Shown here: positions 5,618 to 13,948 of the stretch, in pieces
Layout of the letters: every line of letters starts with the position of its first letter
Position numbering within the stretch: the first letter of the stretch is position 1
NCBI GenBank assembly: GCA_039029935.1
Contig: JBCCFC010000107.1
Coordinates: 1-17,084 of the forward strand
Reading direction: 5' to 3'
DNA: 17,084 nucleotides
DNA from: G039029935 sp039029935
Lineage (GTDB): Bacteria > Chloroflexota > Anaerolineae > Caldilineales > Caldilineaceae
The notes under the pieces: model-generated
Seen by the model: the letters and a program-made list of their open reading frames with translations, nothing else
The model's database searches: none
What the model was told of the DNA's origin: nothing
Position numbers and translations under genes: made by a program

Positions 5618-8600
5618 CTATAGACGCACAAAATCCTCAGCCAACACCTGATCCAACACATCAACAAGCAAATCAGCATCAGCTATAGTCCACACCAGCG
5701 GTGGTTTGAGCTTAAGGACATTGTGCAGTGGTCCGTCTGTGCTGATCAGGATGCCATAATCCTTGGTGCGGTTGGCGATATACGATGCCTGTATCGCAGC
5801 GGGTTCGAGTGTCTCGCGGTCGAGCACAAGCTCAATGCCAATAAACAGCCCCAGCCCACGCACGTCGCCAATGATGGGGTGGCGGTCCATGAGGCTACGC
5901 AGCCGTGTCATTAGATACGTGCCCACTTCATGCGCATTTTCCTGCATGTCCTCAAACTGGATAGCATCTAACACGGCCAGCCCGATGGCACAGGAGACGG
6001 GATTGCCGCCAAAGGTGTTGAAATATTCCATGCCATTGGCAAAGGACGCCGCCAGTTCGGGCGTTGTCACAACCGCACCGATGGGGTGTCCGTTGCCAAT
6101 GGGTTTGCCCATTGTCACGATGTCTGGGACAACCCCTTGTGTTTCAAAGCCCCAGAAATGCGAGCCGACACGCCCAAAGCCAACCTGCACTTCGTCGGCA
6201 ATGCAGACCCCGCCCGCTGCCCGCACATGGGCATACGCTGCCTCAAAATAGCCATCTGGCAACACCACCTGTCCACCACAACCCAGTACGGATTCACCGA
6301 TAAACGCGGCAATGCCTTTGTCCTGTGCTTGAAGTCCGGCAATGATTTCCTGCACATGGTCGGCGTATTTTTGGCCCGCCTGTGGATCATCACGTTTGTA
6401 GACGCCACGATAGAGGTCAGGCATGAGTGCGGTATGCACATAGTCGGGCGCACCCTGACCACCCTTGCCAGCAAATTTATAGGGGCTAACCTCGATGAGG
6501 GCTTGAGTGTGACCATGATAGGCAGCGTCCAGCGTAATGACATCCTGCTGCCCCGTGTGGGTACGTGCGATGCGCAGTGCAAGATCATTTGCTTCGCTGC
6601 CTGTGCAAACAAAGAAGCAGACATTGAGCGGGTCGGGCAACATGGCACAGAGTCGCTGGGCATAGGCCACCAGATTGGGATGCAGATAGCGCGTGTTGGT
6701 GTTGAGGACCGTCATCTGTGCGTGCCCCGCCGCCACGACCTCTGGGTGTGAATGCCCGACGTGACAGACATTGTTGACGCCATCAAGATAGGGTTGCCCC
6801 GTGTCTGAGTACAGATATTGTTGCCAACCACGCACCATATGCAGCGGGCGGTTGTAGGATATGCTAAACGAGGGACTGATGTGTTTCTGTCGCATTGTCA
6901 GAATGGCGTCGCTGCTCAACTCTTGTGAATCGGCACCAAAACAGACTTCGGGCAATTGCGCCATCAAATTGGGGTCAGGGCTAATGCTCTTCCAGAGCGT
7001 CCGTTCGCTTGGCGGCGCAACCCCCACACAGGTATGCTCCTCGCCAAACATGTCGGTGAGAATTTGAAAATGCAGATGCGGTGTCCAGCCACCATTTTCA
7101 CTCGGTTTCCCCATCTTGCCCACTCGATCACCCGCGCGAACCAGTTTGTCTTTTTGCAGCCGCCACATATAGCGTTCATTCAGATGTCCATATAAGGTAT
7201 AGAACGTGATCTCTTCACCCGCTTCATCTTGAATCACATGCTCCAGCACAACCGTATGTCCATAGTCCTGTTTGCCGGGGTTATAGCCCAGACTGTGGAC
7301 ACGGCCCTCGCACACCGCATAGACATCATCACCCGCATAGCCAAAGAAGTCCATGCCAATATGAAGCGTTCGTCGTTCACTGTAGCCGTCGCGTTCACAT
7401 TCAAAGATTCCGTCTCCATAGATCGTGCGCGCTTCATCATAACGTCCCACCGGAAATCCAGAGCCACGCATCTCACTTTCAATCAGGTCGGTTAATGGAA
7501 ATTCTTCGGGCGCAGGCGGCAATTTTGCCAGCACCGGACTATCCACGCTTAGGTCAATGATCCATTGCCACTGACTGCGCTGAAAATGGTCGGTTGGGAG
7601 TGCAAACTGATCTTGGTTGGCCTTGATCCACGCAACGATGGCAGGCGTTTGCGGGCAGGGTTCCAAGTCACAAACAGAACGAAACATGTAATGGGCAAAG
7701 TTGGGGTGAATGGCGTCTAACTGTTCCAACGCACGCCATGCAGGTTGATTGGAGATGAGCAGATAGTCATTGTCGGGATTACTCTTGATTTGTTGGGCCG
7801 CCATGACCACACTGGTGCAGAGCCGCATACAGATAAGGTCAAAGAGAACAGCAAGCTCATCCTCGGTCAATGGGTAGACGCTGTGATAGCCACGCACCAC
7901 ATTTGCCGCTGCCGTCAACGGGTCCACTTTGTTGAGCATGACATAGGCTACGGCAATCGCCACCTCGCACACCACAGACGTGTGTACCATATCACCAAAG
8001 TCGATGATGCCAGAGACATGCTGATCACCGCGTTCGTTCATCTCGACCAAGACATTGTAGTCATTGGCATCACTCTGGATGACTGCTTGACGCAGTTCTT
8101 GGACTTTATCCGCTGACTGTAATTGATAGCGTGTTAAAAATTTTTGAACTAGGTCACGTCGTTCATCGTCCTCAATGGCGGGCAGATAGGTTTCTACAGT
8201 CTGGCTGGCATGTTTCAAGTCCCAGTGATATTTGCGGTGAACATCCGGATGGTCAAAGTCGGCCAATGTTGCGTCCATCTTTGCCAGAACCTCGCCCAAA
8301 TTGTGGAGTAGCGCGGGGCTGTGCGGCTTGGTTGCCCCCAATGGCTTGCCTGGCACATAGGTCAGTAGACGCATGAAATGCTCGTTATTGGGTCCTGACA
8401 CCTCGACGATTTGCACCCCATCCATCGACGATATGATTTGTGATGCGTTGGGTGTCACCGACTGCGTACACGCAATAGCCTGATTCTGGCATTCGAGAAA
8501 CGACCGTGACTCGAGGGCGTTGGCAATTTTGAGGACATAGTGTGTGCCATCAAATTTGGTTAAGAGAAAATTCTGGTCACGCTCACTGTCCAATGGTTTG

Positions 8601-8710
8601 GCTGACGATTCAAAGCCATAATGGGTTGCCGCCAATCGTGCTGCCTCATGCGGCGTGAATGTTGGTGTGTTGGCGAGTAATGTTGAGATTGGTTGGTTGG
8701 TTTCAGTCAT
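5618..8710 (-). CDS. Three-domain fusion: HYKK-like kinase, M23 peptidase, class III PLP phospho-lyase-like enzyme
   Basis: This 1030-residue protein has three intact domains. Residues about 20-330 form an APH-type kinase: K61 in VLKIAN, the catalytic loop SDANDYN (D214, N219) and DFGDM (D237), most like hydroxylysine kinase (HYKK/AGPHD1). Residues about 410-570 are an M23/LytM metallopeptidase with all family residues: H450 and D454 in HIGMD, H509 in YGH, H545 and H547 in HLH. Residues about 605-1030 are a class III PLP enzyme: TGSEAN (703-708), YHGH (731-734), IADEVQVGFGR (D839) and PLP lysine K869 in TMGKPIGNG. This last domain resembles ETNPPL and PHYKPL, which eliminate phosphate and ammonia from phosphoethanolamine and phosphohydroxylysine. 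Kinase plus lyase would be a two-step catabolic enzyme; an ordinary aminotransferase remains possible. There is no signal peptide. The start has AAGGAAG upstream, overlapping the end of the LRR gene 11 nt before it. Confidence 0.92.
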   Translation of the reverse strand: MTETNQPISTLLANTPTFTPHEAARLAATHYGFESSAKPLDSERDQNFLLTKFDGTHYVLKIANALESRSFLECQNQAIACTQSVTPNASQIISSMDGVQIVEVSGPNNEHFMRLLTYVPGKPLGATKPHSPALLHNLGEVLAKMDATLADFDHPDVHRKYHWDLKHASQTVETYLPAIEDDERRDLVQKFLTRYQLQSADKVQELRQAVIQSDANDYNVLVEMNERGDQHVSGIIDFGDMVHTSVVCEVAIAVAYVMLNKVDPLTAAANVVRGYHSVYPLTEDELAVLFDLICMRLCTSVVMAAQQIKSNPDNDYLLISNQPAWRALEQLDAIHPNFAHYMFRSVCDLEPCPQTPAIVAWIKANQDQFALPTDHFQRSQWQWIIDLSVDSPVLAKLPPAPEEFPLTDLIESEMRGSGFPVGRYDEARTIYGDGIFECERDGYSERRTLHIGMDFFGYAGDDVYAVCEGRVHSLGYNPGKQDYGHTVVLEHVIQDEAGEEITFYTLYGHLNERYMWRLQKDKLVRAGDRVGKMGKPSENGGWTPHLHFQILTDMFGEEHTCVGVAPPSERTLWKSISPDPNLMAQLPEVCFGADSQELSSDAILTMRQKHISPSFSISYNRPLHMVRGWQQYLYSDTGQPYLDGVNNVCHVGHSHPEVVAAGHAQMTVLNTNTRYLHPNLVAYAQRLCAMLPDPLNVCFFVCTGSEANDLALRIARTHTGQQDVITLDAAYHGHTQALIEVSPYKFAGKGGQGAPDYVHTALMPDLYRGVYKRDDPQAGQKYADHVQEIIAGLQAQDKGIAAFIGESVLGCGGQVVLPDGYFEAAYAHVRAAGGVCIADEVQVGFGRVGSHFWGFETQGVVPDIVTMGKPIGNGHPIGAVVTTPELAASFANGMEYFNTFGGNPVSCAIGLAVLDAIQFEDMQENAHEVGTYLMTRLRSLMDRHPIIGDVRGLGLFIGIELVLDRETLEPAAIQASYIANRTKDYGILISTDGPLHNVLKLKPPLVWTIADADLLVDVLDQVLAEDFVRL

Positions 8711-8721
8711 ACTGTTCTTCC

Positions 8722-10140
8722 TTACCGAGTCACCATCGGCAAATAGACGGTTGAGCGGATGATAAATTCATTTCCTGTGCAAGAGATTCCGCTACGCTCC
8801 ACTGTTGGGATCGCAGAGAGCCATGTTTGAAAATCACTGTCGGTTGGCTCACAGATGTCCGTCCCTTGAAATTGCAAGGTCTCAATGACGATGTTGGCTG
8901 TCAAGGTTGTAGGCAGTGGGCCACTCAGTGCGCTATTGTCATAGAGCCAGAGTCGCTTCAGTTTGGTCAAATTCCCCAATGAGGGAGGCACAGATCCACT
9001 TAGTTGATTGCTACGCAGACTTAGATTTTCTAGGTTGACCAAATCCCCAAGTTCTGGTGGGATCGGTCCCGTCAGTTGATTGCTGTTGAGTGCTAGATTG
9101 TCGACAAGGTTGACCAAATTCCCAAGTTCCGGTGGGATTGAGCCTGTGAGTGCATTGCCCGACAGCACAAGCGCACGCAGATTTGATAGCTGTCCCAATG
9201 TGGGCGGAATGGGTCCAGTGTGCTGGTTATTGCCCAATATCAGTTCACGGAGTTCAGCACTCTGCCCTAGTGGAGGCGGGATGGGTCCTGTCAACTGATT
9301 GTTGGCGAGATTTAGTTGCAATAAATTACGCAAGTTCCCAAACTCTGTGGGAATCGAGCCATCCAACTGGTTGTCATTGAGCAGCAGTTGTTCCAGTTGT
9401 GATAAATTGCCCAGCCCTGTTGAAATGGGACCATGCAACTGATTTTGACTGAGATCAAGTTTGGTTAGTTGGACCAAATCGTTCAGCGTCGCTGGCAGTT
9501 GTCCTGTTAGCGAATTCCCCCAGATGACAAGTTCCTGCAAGCTGCTCAATTCACCCAATGAGGCTGGAATTGTGCCATTAAGTTGATTATCGCCCAGATC
9601 AAAGATTTGTAAATTTGACAGATTACCCAACTCAGTTGGGATCGTACCCGACAACAAATTCCCCCACAACGCTAGCTCTTGCAAGTCTGCCAGTTGCCCC
9701 AATGCGGGTGGGATTGTGCCATCCAGATCATTGCCCCCCAGCCACAAATTCTGCAAGTGTATCAGACTGCTTAACTCTGCGGGGAACGATCCACTGAGGC
9801 CATTTTCTTGCAGGCTGACAATGGTGACATGACCATCCGTACATTCAATCCCATACCAATTGGCGCAGATTTCTGTGATTGATGTGTCCAGCCAGCCCGT
9901 ATTGTCAAGCCAGGTTGCACCAGCAGTATTGCTATACACCGCGACCAGTGCCTCGCATTCAACCTGCGGGATATCGGTGATGGTGGTACAGTCAAAGCTT
10001 TGAGCCTGTGTTGCGTGTACTGGTACATTCGCTATCACTGAGTTCACTATTACACTGATAATCAAGGTGGCAAAGAGTAAGCATAGCCATTTTAACATGT
10101 TTATGATAAATACTGTTGTACTCGATAAAGTATGCGTCAT
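8722..10140 (-). CDS. Secreted leucine-rich repeat protein with C-terminal YLPMVTR tail
   Basis: From the ATG at 10140 the protein has 472 residues; the reading frame continues upstream to a further ATG at 10155, but that lacks a ribosome site, while GGA lies about 12 nt before the chosen start. A hydrophobic segment at about 10-38 is a signal peptide or anchor. A cap domain follows (ECEALVAVYSNTAGATW and WYGIEC, like plant-type LRR N-termini). Then come 13 repeats of about 24 residues on the pattern LxxLxLxxNxLxGxIPxxLGNLxN (about 105-420), with one repeat two residues longer. After a two-cysteine segment (ICEP and ISC) the protein ends in STVYLPMVTR, a tail I know from many secreted Chloroflexi proteins. 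It probably acts outside the cell in binding. Only 11 nt separate it from the downstream fusion gene, so they share a transcript. Confidence 0.88.
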   Translation of the reverse strand: MTHTLSSTTVFIINMLKWLCLLFATLIISVIVNSVIANVPVHATQAQSFDCTTITDIPQVECEALVAVYSNTAGATWLDNTGWLDTSITEICANWYGIECTDGHVTIVSLQENGLSGSFPAELSSLIHLQNLWLGGNDLDGTIPPALGQLADLQELALWGNLLSGTIPTELGNLSNLQIFDLGDNQLNGTIPASLGELSSLQELVIWGNSLTGQLPATLNDLVQLTKLDLSQNQLHGPISTGLGNLSQLEQLLLNDNQLDGSIPTEFGNLRNLLQLNLANNQLTGPIPPPLGQSAELRELILGNNQHTGPIPPTLGQLSNLRALVLSGNALTGSIPPELGNLVNLVDNLALNSNQLTGPIPPELGDLVNLENLSLRSNQLSGSVPPSLGNLTKLKRLWLYDNSALSGPLPTTLTANIVIETLQFQGTDICEPTDSDFQTWLSAIPTVERSGISCTGNEFIIRSTVYLPMVTR

Positions 10141-10188
10141 TGTTAAGATTTCCATGTGTGCATGTTTGATGATGAGTGTGTTTGGGGA

Positions 10189-10194
10189 ATTATA
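10189..10194 (-). promoter_or_regulatory. Extended -10 promoter element of the LRR-fusion operon
   Basis: On the minus strand the sequence reads TGTTATAAT, a perfect TATAAT hexamer with the upstream TGn of extended -10 promoters. Transcription would begin near 10182, giving a leader of about 40 nt before the ATG at 10140. No strong -35 hexamer is present, as is common with extended -10 promoters. It lies in the 78-bp gap after the PPOX-like gene, so the LRR and fusion genes can be transcribed on their own. Confidence 0.5.
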
Positions 10195-10218
10195 ACACAA
10201 TTGAACACACAAAGTCGT

Positions 10219-11121
10219 TTATGGATTTGCTGGGGAATAACTCTGAAATTTCCATTCAAATGGCATTGCACACTCGCTTTCCACAACTGCTGTCACCTCA
10301 TATGAAACCAGCCGTTCCGCCCCGACAACCGCCGCAATCTGCGCTTCATCCCAGATGATTTCGGCTTTCCCTGTGAGTTGGAGCAGTTTGCCTTGGTCAA
10401 AGTCAAAGAAGAGCAGACCCGCATGTGGGTTTGTCACCAGATTGCCGAGCGTGTTGAACATCATGTTTCCTTGATAATCGGGAAAGAGCAGGTTGTTGGA
10501 CCCAACAACCTGCACAAATCCAGGATTGCCACCTCGATGCGACACATCTGCGCCACTCTCGACAGCGGCAGTGGCAATAAAGAAGGTATCGGCATGGGCA
10601 ATCCATTTTTGTTGGCTCGCGGTTAAGGTTGTGCTGCGCCCAGTGACATGTAGTGGCTGTGGTGTGTGTTTCGATTGAACGGTACGCGCTTGGATATATT
10701 TCGGGCAGTTATGGTATACCTCCCGGGCCTGAATCTGTAACGTGCCATCTGGCTGCACCTGCGCATTGCCATTAAGACGGGCACGACGACGCTTGGCAAA
10801 CTCGATAGCAATCAACCCGACATCTGGGTTGGCTTGTAGATTGGCATGAAGCGGGTCCTCGTTGCTGGGAACAGCGTCAATGTGCAGCAAACGCTCAGTC
10901 TGCACCCCCATAAACCCGGGAACGCCTGACAACAACGATGCCCATACACCGCCATTGTTGTCAATCGACCCGATGATCACCATAGACTGCATTTCTAAAA
11001 ATGCCTGTGCCTGCCCAGAGATAAAGTCGTGGATAATCCTCTGCCCAACGCTGTCGGCCATCTCCGTCGTACCTGCCCGTGCCTGCACTTCTCGCTCGCC
11101 TGCATGAAAAACGTAACTCAT
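10219..11121 (-). CDS. Pyridoxamine 5'-phosphate oxidase-like (PPOX) split-barrel protein
   Basis: A 300-residue protein of the COG3576 type, with two split-barrel flavin-binding segments. The first, about 40-145, has MVIIGSIDNNGGVWASLLSG and a NPDVGLIAIEF strand. The second, about 165-290, has TFFIATAAVE, SHRGGNPGFVQV, YQGNMMFNTLGNL and NPHAGLLFFDF. These are family motifs for binding FMN or a related cofactor at a dimer interface; many members have unknown substrates, so vitamin B6 synthesis should not be assumed. The ATG at 11121 has AAGGGG at good spacing. The gene heads the minus-strand cluster and lies 78 bp before the LRR gene, which has its own promoter-like site. There is no signal peptide, so it should be cytoplasmic. 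Confidence 0.88.
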   Translation of the reverse strand: MSYVFHAGEREVQARAGTTEMADSVGQRIIHDFISGQAQAFLEMQSMVIIGSIDNNGGVWASLLSGVPGFMGVQTERLLHIDAVPSNEDPLHANLQANPDVGLIAIEFAKRRRARLNGNAQVQPDGTLQIQAREVYHNCPKYIQARTVQSKHTPQPLHVTGRSTTLTASQQKWIAHADTFFIATAAVESGADVSHRGGNPGFVQVVGSNNLLFPDYQGNMMFNTLGNLVTNPHAGLLFFDFDQGKLLQLTGKAEIIWDEAQIAAVVGAERLVSYEVTAVVESECAMPFEWKFQSYSPANP

Positions 11122-11179
11122 GGTTACCCCTTAGACTTCAAAATAGCCAAAATTAGGTTAAAATGTCTCTCGATCAATT

Positions 11180-11221
11180 TTATCATACCAAACTGACGCG
11201 TTGCCAAATTTATACTGGCAA
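11180..11221 (-). promoter_or_regulatory. Promoter with overlapping palindrome upstream of the PPOX-like gene
   Basis: A 21-bp inverted repeat with arms TTGCCA (11201-11206) and TGGCAA (11216-11221) lies in the divergent gap between the PPOX-like and G5/3D genes. On the minus strand its end overlaps a possible -35 TTGGCA (11202-11207), followed after 16 nt by TGATAA (11180-11185). A repressor bound to the palindrome would cover the -35. The promoter match is moderate and no regulator gene is adjacent. Confidence 0.4.
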
Positions 11222-11333
11222 TTGTTCTGAATTGAAATGAAATATTACTTTCTCCGTTATCAACCTTCTTCTGTACGCATCTGACTGTAATAACATCTTG
11301 TCAAACCCGCCTGATTTCGATAGAATTAAGCCT

Positions 11334-12917
11334 ATGTTTATCTCAACTGGGCAAAACTCAGGGCAAAACTTAGGGCAAAACCCAATGCCAAACTATAGGC
11401 AGCAACCCATTGGCTACTCAAAAAACAACAAAGCACGATTGATCGTTATTGAAGTTTTGGGTGTTATGCTCGTGCTGTGGGGACTGTGGCAGGGGGTTCA
11501 ATGGACAGCCAGGCCCATCGTGGTGATGGTCGATGGCTACGTTGAGACGATTCAGACGCATCGCAGCCAGGTTGCCACCCTGCTTACAGACCTTGATTTG
11601 GATTTACAGTCCCAAGATCGCATTTCGCTTGCGTTAGATGCACCGATCACCAGCCAGATGCAAATCCAAATTGAGCGCGCACCCCGTTGGCGCATTCAAG
11701 TGGATGGCCGTACACGCGAGGTTGCCAGTTGGGGACAAAGTGCATCAGAGATTCTTGCGGATGCCAATGTGACTGTCGAGATTGCAGATCAGGCATTTGT
11801 TGACAATGAACCTGTGGCGATGAATGCGGTGTTATTGTCTGCTCTCACATCATCGAGTGTAAATGATAACACTGCATCCGCCCAAACCTATGATCGGGGC
11901 TATGCTTGGCAGATTGAACATCCCGTCACCAATCATTTGCACCTACAGCGGGCGATTTCGATTGTGATTGACGATGGCACATTGCCGCTGCCAGTGCGCA
12001 CAACGGCGCAAACGGTGGGCGAGGCATTGCGTCAAGCTGAGGTAACGGTGTATCTGGGTGACAAGGTGATGCCCAGTTTGGGCAGTCCAGTCAGCACGGG
12101 ATTGCGTGTCTCGATTCAACGCAGCCGCCCGCTGAGTGTTCGCGTGGATGGTCGGCTAATCAAGACACGGACACAGGCCGATACAGTGGCCGAAGCCCTC
12201 ACACAGATGGGTGTCAGTGTGATTGGGCAGGATGTTGTCGAGCCGTTGTTGGCAACACCGATTTACAACAATATTCAGATTCGTGTGACCCGTGTCCATG
12301 AAGATGTAGAGATCGAAGAGGAGATTACCCCTTTCGAGACAGTGTTTGTTCCTGACCCAAATATCCTGATTGATACACAACAGGTGGTAAATACGGGATT
12401 TGACGGTATCAAGCGGCGTCGCTATCGAGTACAATATGAGGATGGTGCAGAACAGAGCCGTCTGTTGGAGGATAGCTGGCTGGCGCAGGAGCCGGATCAG
12501 CGCGTAATCGCGTATGGGCAGAATATTGTGCCACGCACGGCAACGATGCCCAGCGGTGAGACGATTACCTATTGGCGCAAAATCCGTATGTCAGCCTCCA
12601 GCTATAGTGCGGGGACCGCTGGTGTGTCGCCCGATGCGCCTTGGTATGGACGTACCTACACAGGGGAGCGGATGCGCTTTGGCATTGTGGCGGTGGACCC
12701 CAGCGTGATTCCATTACGCTCCGATGTCTATGTACCAGGGTATGGCTATGGAGAGGCGTTGGATACGGGCAGTGCAATCAAGGCCAAGAAGATTGATTTG
12801 GGGTATGACGACGACAATTTGGTGTTGTGGCGTCAGTGGGTGGATGTGTATGTGCTTTGGCCGCCGCCACCGTCGTATCAGATTACGTGGGTATTGCCGA
12901 ACTGGCCGCAGGAATAG
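11334..12917 (+). CDS. Membrane-anchored cell-wall protein with DUF348, G5 and 3D domains
   Basis: Counted from the ATG at 11334 (527 residues) the protein has a Gln/Asn-rich N-terminus, one membrane segment (about 36-56), about four DUF348-like units (from about 59, 119, 205 and 265; for example PLSVRVDGRLIKTRTQADTVAEAL), a G5 domain (about 322-395, EIEEEITPFET to QRVIAYG) and a C-terminal 3D domain (about 417-510). The three aspartates that name the 3D domain are present: D455 in AVDPSVIPL, D477 in ALDTGSAIK and D488 in KIDLGYD. The order matches the YabE/Rpf-like family of Gram-positive bacteria, whose 3D domain has the double-psi barrel of MltA-type lytic transglycosylases. Peptidoglycan remodelling at the membrane surface is therefore likely. 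No start has a good ribosome site; a TTG at 11298 would add 12 residues. Confidence 0.9.
   Translation: MFISTGQNSGQNLGQNPMPNYRQQPIGYSKNNKARLIVIEVLGVMLVLWGLWQGVQWTARPIVVMVDGYVETIQTHRSQVATLLTDLDLDLQSQDRISLALDAPITSQMQIQIERAPRWRIQVDGRTREVASWGQSASEILADANVTVEIADQAFVDNEPVAMNAVLLSALTSSSVNDNTASAQTYDRGYAWQIEHPVTNHLHLQRAISIVIDDGTLPLPVRTTAQTVGEALRQAEVTVYLGDKVMPSLGSPVSTGLRVSIQRSRPLSVRVDGRLIKTRTQADTVAEALTQMGVSVIGQDVVEPLLATPIYNNIQIRVTRVHEDVEIEEEITPFETVFVPDPNILIDTQQVVNTGFDGIKRRRYRVQYEDGAEQSRLLEDSWLAQEPDQRVIAYGQNIVPRTATMPSGETITYWRKIRMSASSYSAGTAGVSPDAPWYGRTYTGERMRFGIVAVDPSVIPLRSDVYVPGYGYGEALDTGSAIKAKKIDLGYDDDNLVLWRQWVDVYVLWPPPPSYQITWVLPNWPQE
11349..11384 (+). repeat. Three 12-bp tandem repeats in the G5/3D gene N-terminus
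   Basis: Three contiguous in-frame units GGGCAAAACTCA, GGGCAAAACTTA and GGGCAAAACCCA encode a GQN-x repeat (GQNSGQNLGQNP) in the cytoplasmic tail before the membrane segment. Unit number may vary between strains by slippage without breaking the frame. Confidence 0.8.
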
Positions 12918-12958
12918 TTTTTACACAGGATATACAGAGTGTGAAAGAAATAGATAAT

Positions 12959-13939
12959 ATGAACAGAGTCCAAACAATCAAACCGGTGTCTATGTTTGAC
13001 CCACCGATGCCCCAAACCAGCGACACCGTTGTCATAAACAATCCTTCTATACCAGAATGGCAAGCCTATACCGTTCAGGCAGAACAAGAGGACTATACAG
13101 GAAAGGGGAATGGTCATCATAAGTTAGATGACATTAGCTCTCTGCCAGTCTATGTCTCTGAGGCTGAATATTGGACCCATTATTATGAACACCTAGATAT
13201 CAACTATGAATGGAACAACGGCATCCTTGAGGAGAAACCAATGGCGTCACTTGCCCAAGCCTATCTCTATCGTGCGTTTATCAAACTGCTTGAGCGATAT
13301 TTAGACTATTACGACAATGCGATCACAATCTCACTTGAAATAGGGTTCCGGCTGGCACTGCCCAATAACAAAACTAGTGTGCGGAAGCCCGATCTTGGGG
13401 TGGTGTTGCGGAGTAACTTGACAGGATCACATCCTTCTGATCGACGATTCAATGGTATTTTTGATCTCTGTATCGAGTCACTATCCGATTCCAACACAAA
13501 CGAAATCAACCGCGATACGGTCACAAAATTTAACGAATATCAACAGGTGGGTGTGCGTGAGTATTACATTCTTGATGATAAGAAAAATCGTCATATGAAA
13601 TTTTATCGTTTAAATGCTGCTGGCGTCTATGAACCAATTCCACGCACACACGGTGGCGATGTGATTGCATCTGGTGTGCTGCCGGGCTTTCAGTTCCGTA
13701 TCAGCGATTTATACAACCCACGTCCGTTTATCCAACTTGCCAATGATCCTGTCTATCAAGGCTACATTGAAACCGACTATCAACGAGAGCGCGCACGTGC
13801 TAACCAAGAATATCGGCGTGCGGAGCAAGAACGCCTTCGTGCAGAAATAGAAGCGCAACGTAATGTGCAACTGTTAGAACGCGTCAACCGCTATGAAGAG
13901 CAATTACGTGTGCTGGGCATCGATCCCAATCAACTATAG
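12959..13939 (+). CDS. Uma2-family (DUF820) PD-(D/E)XK nuclease-fold protein
   Basis: A 326-residue protein from the ATG at 12959, 41 nt after the G5/3D stop; the frame is open further upstream but overlaps that gene. Residues about 65-255 carry the Uma2 core: SEAEYWTHYY, YEWNNGILEEKPM, RKPDLGVVL (D145), IESLSDSN (E173) and TKFNEYQQVGVREYYILD (K190). D145, E173 and the following basic residue correspond to a PD-(D/E)XK-type active site. The C-terminus (about 275-315) is a charged coiled coil ending RVLGIDPNQL, a common Uma2 ending in cyanobacteria and Chloroflexi. The first 60 residues are a poorly conserved extension. Uma2 proteins are often annotated as endonucleases but their cellular role is not established. 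The stop codon lies 9 nt before the next gene. Confidence 0.88.
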   Translation: MNRVQTIKPVSMFDPPMPQTSDTVVINNPSIPEWQAYTVQAEQEDYTGKGNGHHKLDDISSLPVYVSEAEYWTHYYEHLDINYEWNNGILEEKPMASLAQAYLYRAFIKLLERYLDYYDNAITISLEIGFRLALPNNKTSVRKPDLGVVLRSNLTGSHPSDRRFNGIFDLCIESLSDSNTNEINRDTVTKFNEYQQVGVREYYILDDKKNRHMKFYRLNAAGVYEPIPRTHGGDVIASGVLPGFQFRISDLYNPRPFIQLANDPVYQGYIETDYQRERARANQEYRRAEQERLRAEIEAQRNVQLLERVNRYEEQLRVLGIDPNQL

Positions 13940-13948
13940 GACTATTTG

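Noticed and set aside
5452..5679. A 75-codon minus-strand frame between the ATPase stub and the fusion gene
   Set aside because: It overlaps the end of the fusion gene and the palindromic element, has no recognisable protein features and no supporting ribosome site.
6086..6751. A 221-codon plus-strand open frame, and several shorter ones across 5723-8376
   Set aside because: They are antisense to the PLP, M23 and kinase domains of the three-domain fusion, whose motifs are intact. No ribosome sites or family motifs support them.
12827..12958. A longer N-terminus for the Uma2 gene
   Set aside because: The extension overlaps the end of the G5/3D gene and encodes no Uma2 sequence; the ATG at 12959 is the better start.
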